Below, one piece after another: positions 1-8,954 of a DNA stretch of 64,000 nucleotides. The DNA is from Periplaneta americana (taxonomy: Eukaryota > Arthropoda > Insecta > Blattodea > Blattidae), in NCBI RefSeq assembly GCF_040183065.1, contig NC_091126.1, positions 147,028,204-147,092,203 on the forward strand. Reading direction: 5' to 3'. Every line of letters starts with the position of its first letter. Position 1 is the stretch's first letter. A program made the translations under genes and the position numbers. Under the pieces are notes generated by a model. That model had not been told where the DNA came from. It did not search any database and saw nothing but the letters and a program-made list of their open reading frames with translations.

Positions 1-1245
1 AAATTGATTTGCATTACTACTTTTTTTACCCTCTAAAATTATAAACCAACGAGTGATGACTTAAATAAAATCAAACAACAAAGTAGGCCACTGCTGGCAG
101 TGGCAGACACCTACAATGGAGATCACATCGAAGTTGAGATATTAAAATCAGACCTATAACCAGTATATAATGAACACAGCTACCTTAACAAACAATATTA
201 TGGTCAGTAAGGAGAGGGATGCCTTGAACCTCATGAAGTATTTTGAAATACCAACATTAGCTAAAGAATTGTACAAAGATATTACTGGAGATTCATATTA
301 AATTGAATGTCTGAATGGAAACGTCAATGTCCAGATACCTGTTTTTTGAGAAAATCCATAACAATTTTCCTTATTCTATATTATGAATGTTTTGATTGGT
401 TCTCATTGTTACTTGGAGACTCTTAATATTTTAGGCAAATTTATGTGTGGGTACTTTAGGAAAGAAATAATATATTTCAGGTTATTTTAGCAAATACAGA
501 CGTTATGTAAATTATTCAATTATTATTGTTGTATGAATAGTTTGTTTCTTTTTTTTTTTTCAAAAAAAATATATTGTTTTTTTTTTTTACTTTGTAGGTA
601 CCTTGTTCAAACTGTCATGTAAATATGAAAAAATAATAAAATATATATTACAGTGTAGTAATATAAATTAAATACAAACTAAAAATAAAATATGAGCAAA
701 AGATTTAAGAACAGAGAAAAAAAAATTGAGTTTAAATATTAACAAACATGTCATGTTTTAATGTCTTGGCGTTTAGAGACTCTTGAAAAAAAAAAACAGC
801 AAATTTCGTACTCTCACTTTTCCATTTATAAATCTAAATTTAAAAATATTAATTATGTAATAGCATTAGTACCTGAATACATATAATAATAGAAGAATAA
901 AATATTTGGGTTAATACTTTTTGATCATATAACAAGATACATTTTCTGACAAATTTAATTTGAGGTGTTTAGCAACTTTTGAAAAAAAAACCCTCAATTA
1001 CGGTATTTCACGGAATACAGTGTCATTTGACAAATTGAAACCTCAAATCTGGTCCATACAATCTAATTTCCAGTTATCAACATAGTCAAGACTGCACCAC
1101 AAAGCACAGGACTCGATGATGCAACATTTTTTGCAGATCTTCAAGTTTGGTTCCACAATCCCACAACCCAACTGCATTTAATTTGCATACACATTGTACT
1201 GTAGACAACAAATTTTCTTAATTTTAACAGCAAAAATTCTTACAG
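1..1245. other. AT-rich upstream/intron DNA, no exon recognised
   Basis: This should be intron upstream of the first visible channel exon. It is very AT-rich, with several A or T homopolymer runs. The only open frame worth noting is 170-301 (+, 43 codons, ATG to TAA), which matches nothing I recognise. A further short open stretch lies just before it in another frame. It may be the 3' remnant of a transposon, but there is no terminal repeat to support that. Confidence 0.5.
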
Positions 1246-1516
1246 GTGAGATTACACAATCCTGTAGAAACACCGAAAGTATCAGAGTTTGGATTGCTGT
1301 TGACTCCTGGACAAGAATACAGAATGGTTATCAGGCCAACAATAACCAATGCATCATCTTCTATTCGAAAAATTCCAGAAAATAAACGCCTGTGCGTGTT
1401 CTCTGATGAGAAGTATCTCAAGTATTATAACACATATACGCAGAGGAATTGTGCACTTGAATGTGAAGCCAACTACACGCTTTCCATCTGCAAGTGTGTT
1501 CCCTACTACCTTCCAA
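1246..1516 (+). CDS. DEG/ENaC (pickpocket-type) channel, exon A: cysteine-rich extracellular domain
   Basis: This is the first visible exon of an amiloride-sensitive sodium channel family protein. Pickpocket subunits form trimeric cation channels in the plasma membrane of sensory or epithelial cells. The exon begins after a TTCTTACAG acceptor and ends at a GTATGT donor (1517), leaving one base of a split codon. It reads RLHNPVETP, then QEYRMVIRPT, then the ordered cysteines of the extracellular domain (CVFSDEKY, RNCALECEANY, CKCVPYYLP). Joined to exons at 3027, 4137, 12870 and 13040 it gives 271 codons with matching phases throughout, about half of the usual 450-600 residues. The N-terminus and TM1 must lie to the left of the window. 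Family assignment is strong; which pickpocket paralogue cannot be told. The alternative acceptor at 1230 would add five codons. Confidence 0.9.
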
Positions 1517-1743
1517 GTATGTATCCTTATCACTCTCATACATACTAAGATAGTTATCTGTCTAATTAATTATCATACAAAATTTCCCCTTTCCAATTAA
1601 AGTGTCCTAATGCACATAGAATGAACAGTTTCTTTCCACAATTTGTTTCATATGAATGGAGAAAAAGAACGGTGCCAATAAAAAATTTCTAGACATAGGA
1701 AAATATTATACATCTTGATTACACAACTTTTAACACTGTATCA

Positions 1744-1833
1744 CTTCGGAATATGTGTGATAAGAACTTTCTTGTGTTAAATTTTAACGTACCTTGTTAA
1801 CATGTTTCGACCTATTTTCGGTCATCTTCGGAA
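1744..1833. repeat. Left inverted arm of the Penelope-like element
   Basis: This arm is the near-exact reverse complement of 2540-2629. It contains the block GACC-GAAAATA-GGTC followed by GAAAC when read on the - strand. Inverted copies of the terminal segment are unusual, since Penelope terminal segments are mostly direct repeats. Confidence 0.85.
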
Positions 1834-1835
1834 CA

Positions 1836-2561
1836 ATGGTACACAGACTACTCAACATACCAATGACCCAACAGGATTACAACGAAGAACTAAACACAAT
1901 CAAATACATAGCACAAGAAAACGGATACAACCCTAACATAATAGACAACATAATACGTAAGACAAAACAAAACCACAAAAAACAGAAGAATACAACACAA
2001 ACACAAGAACACAAAAAATACATCACACTAACATACGAAAACAAAAACACACATAAAATTGCAACCTCATTCAAGAAATTAAACTACAACATCGCATACA
2101 GAACAAATAACACTCTACAAAAACATCTCAACACACAAACAACAGAAACAAACAAATACAACCACACAGGTGCATACAAACTCAAATGTAACACCTGCAA
2201 CAACTTCTACATAGGACAGACAGGCAGATCATTTCACACACGTTACAAAGAACACATCACAGCCATAACAAAATAACAAAACACCTCCACATATGCAGAA
2301 CACATCACAAATGCCAACCACACCTACAGAGACATCAACACAGACATGGAAATACTGCACATCCAACCAAAAAGCCAGAAACTCAACACACTAGAACAAT
2401 ATGAAATATACAGACACACGAAAACACACCCCAACGATATTCTCAACACACAACTCAATTTCAAAACACATACACTCTTTGACTCTACACTACAAATGTA
2501 CCCATACAGGAAACAAGGGGTGCCAAGACCAACGACCAGTTCTGAAGATGACCGAAAATAG
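1836..2561 (+). pseudogene. Penelope GIY-YIG endonuclease domain, one in-frame stop
   Basis: This frame encodes the end of a Penelope-type reverse transcriptase/endonuclease. The N-terminal part (VHRLLNIPM, NTIKYIAQENGYNPNIID) is the linker after the RT domain. The GIY-YIG nuclease follows, with a CNTC zinc-knuckle-like pair, FYIGQTGRSF and RYKEH. After an in-frame TAA at 2274-2276 the same frame runs on through AEHITNANHTY and LNTLEQYEIY, the conserved glutamate region of the family, to a TAG at 2559-2561. The nuclease nicks DNA at new insertion sites and primes reverse transcription. The stop and the missing RT make this copy inactive. Confidence 0.85.
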
Positions 2562-2629
2562 GTCGAAACATGTTAACAAGGTACGTTAAAATTTAACACA
2601 AGAAAGTTCTTATCATACATATTCCGAAG
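2540..2629. repeat. Right inverted arm of the Penelope-like element, with hammerhead-like core
   Basis: On the + strand it reads CTGAAGATGACC, a seven-base loop, GGTC and GAAAC, followed by the palindromes GTTAAC and GTTAAAATTTAAC. Penelope terminal segments are known to carry hammerhead ribozymes, whose core is CUGAUGA-stem II-GAAA. Here the first box has three extra bases, so activity is doubtful. Confidence 0.8.
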
Positions 2630-3026
2630 GAAAATATTAGGTACACATTACCTACAGTTCCAATTTCTAAAAATGATTTTGGTTTGACATCTGGCTGGTG
2701 ATTATTCCGTGCACACTTTTAGTGAACACTGTTTGGATTGAGCACTTGTGAGTGACGTTATAACAAAGTTAGTCACGAAATTTGGTAACCATTTCTCTGA
2801 TAAAAATTTCACATTAATCTCTTAAGTGCAATGGAAACAAGTGACGATGTTAATAAAACCAACACACATTTTACAAAAATCTGTTTATCTTGGATGTAAA
2901 ACAATACTCAATAAACAAACAGAATTCACTAACAAAAATTGTCAGCCTCAGCTCTATGACATAAAGAATGTAATGTCAACTACGAATTACTGGTGTTTTC
3001 TAATACTAAATGGGATTCTTGTTTAG

Positions 3027-3086
3027 AGGATGCCAACACGACCATCTGTGCCAAGAAGGACGAGAACTGCACAATGGTTGCTCGAA
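3027..3086 (+). CDS. DEG/ENaC channel, exon B
   Basis: This 60-nt exon lies between a TTTAG acceptor and a GTAAGT donor. With the single base left by exon A it reads K-DANTTICAKKDENCTMVAR, continuing the cysteine-rich domain directly after CVPYYLP. It supplies two conserved cysteines, and its phase (one base left over) matches the next exon. The preceding 1.5-kb intron holds the Penelope-like element. Confidence 0.88.
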
Positions 3087-3320
3087 GTAAGTTCATGCAC
3101 CTTTAACATTACGTTTCACATTATTTAATACAATTATTTTGTCATTTATTGTGAAAAAAAAAAGGAAAAACATATACAAAATCAGAAATTTCCATATAAA
3201 ACAACAACTGTCCTAAGTAATTAATTTCCTTATTATAAGTAAAAATAGTATTTGTGTCAATAACACTTAAATAAGATAAATGTTCAACAAAGCCTATAAA
3301 TAACAGAGCTATTTAGTGTA

Positions 3321-4068
3321 TACAGGGTGAGTTTTAAGTCCACCGACAAACTTCAGGGGGGGGGGGGGATTCCTGACTGAAAATGGAGCACAAAAGTTCA
3401 TATCACCTTGTGTCCGGAAATGCATAGTTTCCACGGTAGATGGCACTGACGACATTCTCTCATAATTTGCAGTGTGCATTTTGTGTGTTGCAGATAGTGT
3501 GATTCAAGCAACGTAGAAGCACAATGGTCCGGTTTTCATTCCAGGAACAAGCCGAGATGGTGTTCATGTATGGCCAAGCAGGTGGAAACTGTCGAGAGCT
3601 TGCCTGGAACTTGTACCAGAGTTGTTCTCAAAATCATGGAGAACATGTTCCTCCACATCTGGTATACACACAGTCTGCGGCCGCCCTGCACGTTCAAAGG
3701 ACCCATGCTCACACAAACGCCGAAAAATGGCTCCAAATGTTGTGTGATGTGGGTGGTGCTGTCTGTCACAGTACATGGCTCAGTACATCTGTGCTGAATC
3801 TCGACCATTTCCACCTGCTTGGCCATACACGAACACCATCTCGGCTTGTTCCTGGAATGAATACCAGACCATTGTGCTTCTACATTGCTTAAATCACACT
3901 ATCTGCAACACACAAAACGCACACTGCAAGTTATGAGAGAATGTCGTCAGTGCCATCTACCGTGGAAACTATGCATTTCTGGACACAAGGTGATATGAAC
4001 TTTTGTGCTCCATTTTCAGTCAGGAAACACCCCCTGAAGTTTGTTGGTGACTTAAAACTCACCCTGTA
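3321..4068. mobile_element. Snap-back mariner-type element, TA target duplication
   Basis: The element is bounded by TA (3319-3320 and 4069-4070) and by TIRs beginning CAGGGTGAGTTTTAAGTC. The inverted arms are far longer than normal TIRs: 3321-3597 and 3796-4068 are reverse complements over about 275 bp and include the transposase 5' end. The element is therefore built from two inverted 5' halves of one mariner, with about 200 bp of unique DNA between them. A G homopolymer interrupts the left arm near 3357. It lies in the intron between exons B and C. Confidence 0.88.
3597..3872 (-). pseudogene. Mariner-type transposase, N-terminal DNA-binding part
   Basis: Read leftwards from ATG at 3872, the frame starts MVWYSFQEQAEMVFVYGQ, the first helix-turn-helix typical of this mariner-related group. 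It continues through FGAIFRRLCEHGSFERAGRP, which contains the GRP linker, and VEEHVLHDFENNSGTSSRQA, the second helix-turn-helix. It then runs into the inverted left arm, so the whole DDE catalytic domain is missing. The left arm carries a second copy of the same start codon region in the opposite direction (ATG at 3524, +). A protein from this locus could bind TIRs but not cut DNA. Confidence 0.75.
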
Positions 4069-4136
4069 TAAGTGAACAATATAGCGTTAATGAAACAATG
4101 TAAATTTTGCCAATTTCTTACTGATATCATTCACAG

Positions 4137-4338
4137 AGGCCATAGAAATGCGCTTGGTGGATGAATCTGCCAACACTTCAAATCTTGGAACAGAAAATGA
4201 GGGATGGACTAAGCCAGAATGCCAATGCCTGCCTGGATGCAGTGAACTTAGCTATCGAGGTACAATTTCGTCTGCCAAAGTATTTGGACACAACAACTTC
4301 AAGAAAGGTTATGGTACAAAAAATAGCATCTATTTCAG
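4137..4338 (+). CDS. DEG/ENaC channel, exon C: end of extracellular domain
   Basis: The exon opens after TTCACAG and closes at GTAATTC. It reads K-AIEMRLVDES, then GWTKPECQCLPGCSELSY, the conserved C-x-C-LP-x-C knot that ends the cysteine-rich domain. YFR is split across the next intron. Two bases are left over and pair with the first base of exon D 8.5 kb away. That long intron holds the hairpin, a MITE, the snap-back Tc1 and the mariner/hAT/SINE stack. Confidence 0.9.
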
Positions 4339-4924
4339 GTAATTCCCTTTTATAATAATTACAAATACTTGAAAATAGCACACACTGTTGAATCTATGAA
4401 CGGAATACACAAAAATATGGCACGGTAAAAGATAGTGTGAAGCATCTGTACTATAGAGACAATACTAGTAAAATAATACTTGTAAAGTCACAGTCTTTCA
4501 GTTCAAATTTTTAAACATGCTAACATTCTATTATTGCATACTAGATGAACACTAATTCTACTGAAAAAGTGTATTTGTGATGTCTAGACTAGAAATTACA
4601 GACTCAGTAGCACTGTACAGGAAGTTTTGACCAAACCTACCAAATAAGATCAAGTGCTTATAACAAATAATAGACTAGAAGATATTTGTAAGCGGACGCT
4701 ATTCAGCATAATAAAAATATGCAACTTTTTATTAACTACGTAAAAATAGCATGGCTCTTAAGATGTAACTAATGAAGGGAAGTCAGTTCCTTCACAGTGC
4801 AACAGACTCTTATCCTCTAACCCAGCTTCCTTCTCGTTGTGTTAAGATTTTAAATAACTCTGCCAATATAGCAAGTTACAGCATTTATTTTAAATAACTA
4901 CTTAAGTTTTCCTGGCAACGTGAT

Positions 4925-5015
4925 AACTCAAAATTGTCTCGGGCTTCCAGCCAGGTCATAAGTTGGTGGATCACCAACTTATGACCTGGCTGGAAGCCCG
5001 AGAAAATTTTGAGTT
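4925..5015. repeat. Long hairpin: 44-bp arms, 3-base loop
   Basis: Left arm 4925-4968 and right arm 4972-5015 are reverse complements with a single mismatch, around the loop GAT. The core word is GGCTTCCAGCCAGGTCATAA. No target duplication is evident outside the arms and no gene is inside. It could be a tiny foldback element or the terminal hairpin of a lost element. Confidence 0.9.
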
Positions 5016-5228
5016 AGCATTTATTTTAGTTACTAGAAGAACATGTGCTAGGTGTAGTATTTACTTTCACTGAGTTTCCTGTGTTAACATACTTAATAAC
5101 TTGTAATTTAGGTTCAATCAGTAAATATGGATATTAAATGAGTAAATTCTGGTGGGTTAGAATCTTTTGATAATTTGTTCAAGACTGAATGCCTGTCCAA
5201 CAATACCAGAAATGTCTTGAATCTTTAA

Positions 5229-5430
5229 AGGCCTGCAGAACTGTAGCTCTTGAGAGCGACTGCTTTCCTCCCCTTTCTCATCCCACCCGCCTTTCCTACC
5301 TGTGCGGTCACGGCGTTCTAGTTACATTCAGCTGCATCAACATTCATTCTCGGGGCAAAGTCGATCATCCCCAATAGAAGTGGAGTGAGGCTGATGTCAT
5401 AGTTCCCCTCCTTGCGAGTTCTGCAGGCCT
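5229..5430. mobile_element. MITE candidate, 202 bp with 14-bp TIR
   Basis: AGGCCTGCAGAACT at 5229-5242 is perfectly inverted at 5417-5430. The interior is GC-rich compared with its surroundings and has no coding potential. No clear target duplication was found, so the superfamily is open (hAT is a guess). Confidence 0.55.
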
Positions 5431-6517
5431 GGTTTAGTAAAATTATTCACCAAAGTTGCAGCCTTGTTCTAATACATTTTTAACCTTTAAGCAGTCGTGC
5501 CTAACTTTTTAACATTAAGAGACGTGCAGGGTGTTGCTGACACCTCAAATATAATGGATTCTTATGGGCTGTTTTTTAGTGAACAATTAAAATATAGCTC
5601 TTTTTTTATTTATACAACTATATGAAATACTTTAATACCTATCACAATGTTATAATTAATACACAGTAATGGTAATATTTCAATACTGGTTCACATGTAA
5701 TATTCGAGCGTCTATTCATTCCTAATCATAATTTACATTTTATTTCCTTTCCAGACCACTTTCTTGATTTTTCTGTGTGCACAGTCACTACTTAACATCC
5801 ATTGTTATTATTTGTTACACAAGTATGGTCAGTTTAGTCACTGTCACTATCTACAATGGGAGCATTGCTGTAACAATTCGTCACTCACACCACTTAAACC
5901 GTTATTATCTGGAGTATGCAAATTCTGATTTCAAATATGTTTACGGTTATTGTTGCCTTAACAATTTTATGAGAGGTACTGAAAGTTTCAGAAGTACAGG
6001 CTTACTCTGTATGTAGTTAACAGCTCCGTATATGTGACTGGAGTGTTGACAACACCCATGCAACTACTTAAGGGTTAATTAACCAAATACTTCATAGTCA
6101 TGGGGATGTTAATTTATGGCTCATATGGTGTGGCAATCTCGAGTATTGGACATTTCCCAGTATTGCCAGCCTTTCGACTGTTGTAATGCGATCCATTTCC
6201 ACTACGAAGTATCTTTACAGAAAATGTTCCTCAATCTTGTGATTAAACTACAGGATTGAGAATGTAATTACATGGTATCACAGTGTTTAATCTTATCTTA
6301 AATTAAAATACATTTTCGGAATGATGTCCATATGCCAGTCAATCTCAATAAACTGCTGAACACTAGCATCAATTCTTCTTATATAGTGGTGTGAAGAACA
6401 TTTCGAATGCCATGTAATTGCTGCTCATGTAACTGATGAGGTGCTCCGAACTCCAATTACAATTCTTTTTGGAATTTAATATCCCAATAAATGTAGCCAT
6501 GCTTCGACATTAAAATA
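5431..6517. other. Intron DNA without recognisable features
   Basis: AT-rich intron of the channel gene. The 5777-6016 open frame has no recognisable family or motif. Nothing else seen. Confidence 0.4.
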
Positions 6518-7030
6518 CACTATCTACCAAAAAGTAACTGGGCACTATTTTTGCCCCTTTAGAACCTCTGGTACCACCTTTTGTTGCTATAACAGCAGAC
6601 ACCCTGTCAGGAATGCTCTCCACTAGTTTGTGTAGGATATCCACTGGAATGCGTTGCCATTCCTCTTGCAACATGGCACTCAGTTGGACAATGGAAGTTG
6701 GCCCCATGTTTCGGCAGCTACTATACAGTGGTATGCAGACAATAATGTTCACCGGTTGGACTGGCCTGCACGGGGTCCTGATCTCAATCCCATTGAGCAC
6801 CTTTGGGACGATTTTGACCAGCGATTGAAGTCTCGGGAGATGCGGCCAACTTCCATTGTCCAACTGAGAGCCACGTTGCAAGAGGAATGGCGACGCATTC
6901 CAGTGGATATCCTACACAAACTAGTGGAGAGCATGCGTGACAGGGTGGCTGCTGTTATAGCAAGAAGAGGTGGTACCACGAGGTTCTAAAGGGACAAAAA
7001 CAGTGCCCAATTACTTTTTGGTAGATAGTG
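6518..7030. mobile_element. Snap-back Tc1-type element, TA target duplication
   Basis: TIRs begin CACTATCTACCAAAAAGTAA and are flanked by TA at 6516-6517 and 7031-7032. As in the element at 3321, the inverted arms are extended: 6518-6705 and 6843-7030 are reverse complements and both encode the C-terminus of the same transposase. Here the 3' half is duplicated rather than the 5' half. The middle (6706-6842) carries the DLNPIEHLW region. Confidence 0.88.
6726..6989 (+). pseudogene. Tc1-type transposase, C-terminal third
   Basis: The frame reads WYADNNVHRLDWPARGPDLN, then PIEHLWDDFDQRLK, and ends RGGTTRF before TAA. DWPARGPDLNPIEHLW is the hallmark around the third catalytic residue (E in IEHLW) of DD34E Tc1 transposases. 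The N-terminal DNA-binding domain and the first two catalytic aspartates are missing. A second inverted copy of the last 60 or so residues is encoded on the - strand of the left arm (6510-6705). Confidence 0.85.
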
Positions 7031-8259
7031 TATATCAGTCCTGGATCCCATCATGTACCAAATACAAGACTCATTTAATGTTGCTTTAGGGATTGTTCAG
7101 TCTTCAAACCACGAAATCTTACATGGTCACGATTTCAGTACTGTCATTTTGTTGCTGTATGTGCGGATTCACGTGAAAATGCACACTGTGCTGCTAGGCA
7201 AATGAGAGATTTTCTTGGACTTCTTTCTAATGCTGTTCCAAATCCGTCCAATTTCTCAATAAAACAATTCTTCTCCTGTTTGCTTTCATGTCCAACATCA
7301 AACTTACAAAATTTGTTTATAACTGACTTGCTTGAGACCTTTACACCAGAAAATTTAAAATGACACTGTCAATTCAATCTATACTTAGTAAAAGTATTCA
7401 CTAATAATGTGATAACAAGCACTATTAAATAGCATACATCTTGTTTCAAAGCCTATCTCGACTACGACAATATGGCTGAGTTGGTACCGAGAATTTTGCA
7501 ATAAGTATAGCATCAGTCTGATCATCCATGCATGGACTTCCTCATAAAGAGTTTCCAGAAAGAGTGAGAGCCTTGAGATTGAAGCCCTGTATTATGCCAT
7601 TACCCTGGCATTTCTGAATGCCAGGAGACGTGATGCCGTGATTAACTAATAAATAAACAGCTATGTACGAAATTATCCTGAGAGACAATTACCAAAACAG
7701 TGGAACATGCTGTCATAAACTGCATATATGGAGAAATGTGCATGAATCCGAGTAAGATTAACTGAGATCAATCTTTTATTATTTTCATTCACTGATATTT
7801 TTTCTCGTCTACACAAACTGCTATATGGTAAACTTTCACATAGTCTCATAATCTGCAAGCATAACATTGGTCTAAATCGTGGTAATGCAACTTTTACGGA
7901 ATTTGTAATAGTGGCCATGTACCACTGCATCTGTAATCACGTAAAGTATTTCTTTGTTCTTTCATATCCTGACTCTGTAAGTGTCTGTGCTCATACTCTA
8001 AAAATCTGTCCACATTTGCTTCCTCTTCTTTCTTCACTTTCTCTATAGTTTTGTAGCTGGGAGCTGATATTTTCTATTAGGAATGCTTTTCTCACATGTT
8101 CAAATGTCAGTCTTAAGAATACTAATTCTGAAAGATATACAGCTGCTGTCAGGAAAAACAAAAAACAGAGAAAGACTGTAATCTTGTTAAGCATAATTCT
8201 GTGTAATTAGCATTTAATTAAGTTGTGCGAGAATTTTTGCGAAAAGTGTATCACATATA
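7031..8259. other. Intron DNA without a supported gene
   Basis: No transposon ends recognised. Two - strand open frames (7991-8194 and 7673-7930) are discussed among rejected items. The first has a hydrophobic signal-like start but no family match. Confidence 0.4.
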
Positions 8260-8385
8260 CAGTGCGTTCGTAGCTCAGCCAGACCATAAAGACTGGGTAA
8301 AGACTGACACGCCGCCGCCAGAGTTACACGTAAACAACCGGCAAGTCATGGGTACGGAACATTAACTACTCTACTAACATTAGGT

Positions 8386-8946
8386 TTACCTGCACCACAA
8401 CAGATGTTGAAAGTGATGACCTTCAACTCGAACACATTTCCTATATCTCCGAAAACAATTCTGGTTCACTTGCAAAAGTTCATGTTGACTGATTGCCTGT
8501 ATTTCTCTCGTGATGTTGTCCTTCAATTCTCGTAATGTGTGTGGATTTGATGCGTACACTTTATTCTTTAACGTTCCCCATAAATAAAAATCGCATGGAG
8601 ATAGGTCAGGGGAACGAGGTGGCCACAATCCTCGACTAATTATTCTGTAACCAAACACACTTCGCAATTCATGCATAGAATTCGCAGTGGTGTGTGCTGT
8701 AGCTGAATCCTGCTGAAACCAGCCACTCAATCGTTCATTTCTTGTTAGTTGCGGAAAAAAATTATTTAAAATTGAAGTTACATAAACGTGTGAATCAACT
8801 GTTGTGTCGAAAAATATGGGACCGATAATTCTACTCGCACTCACTGCAAACCAAACCCCAACCTTTGCAGTGTGGTGAGGAACTTCATGAATAATATGGG
8901 GATTTTCGATAGCCCAGTATCTATTGTTCTGAGTAGAAACGTGACC
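8386..8946 (-). pseudogene. Mariner-type transposase, C-terminal catalytic part
   Basis: This is the 3' part of the transposase of the 8260-12706 element; the 5' part is at 11759-12150. It reads HGHVSTQNNRYWAIENPH, GVWFAVSASRIIGPIFF, GWFQQDSATAHTT, and WPPRSPDLSPCDFYLWG. The second catalytic Asp is in QQDSA and the third in PCD. I count 38 residues between them, against 34 in classic DD34D mariners, so this belongs to a relative of that group. The frame is open to its natural stop at 8386. The hAT insertion breaks it within the codons for HLHGHV. Confidence 0.85.
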
Positions 8947-8954
8947 GTGAAGAT

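Larger units (their letters stand above)
1709..2628 (+). mobile_element. Penelope-like retroelement (3' part) with inverted terminal repeats
   Basis: A short Penelope-like element sits in the intron after exon A. GGAAAATATTA occurs at 1698-1708 and again at 2629-2639 and looks like an 11-bp target duplication. The coding part is the C-terminal linker and GIY-YIG endonuclease. About 90 bp at each end (1744-1833 and 2540-2629) are inverted copies of one another. The reverse transcriptase domain is absent, so this copy is 5'-truncated and dead. Confidence 0.85.

Noticed and set aside
7991..8194. Minus-strand 67-codon frame with a hydrophobic, signal-peptide-like start
   Set aside because: It has no family match, no splice sites and no continuation. 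The 7673-7930 frame, weakly reminiscent of a chemoreceptor C-terminus, lacks the conserved residues.
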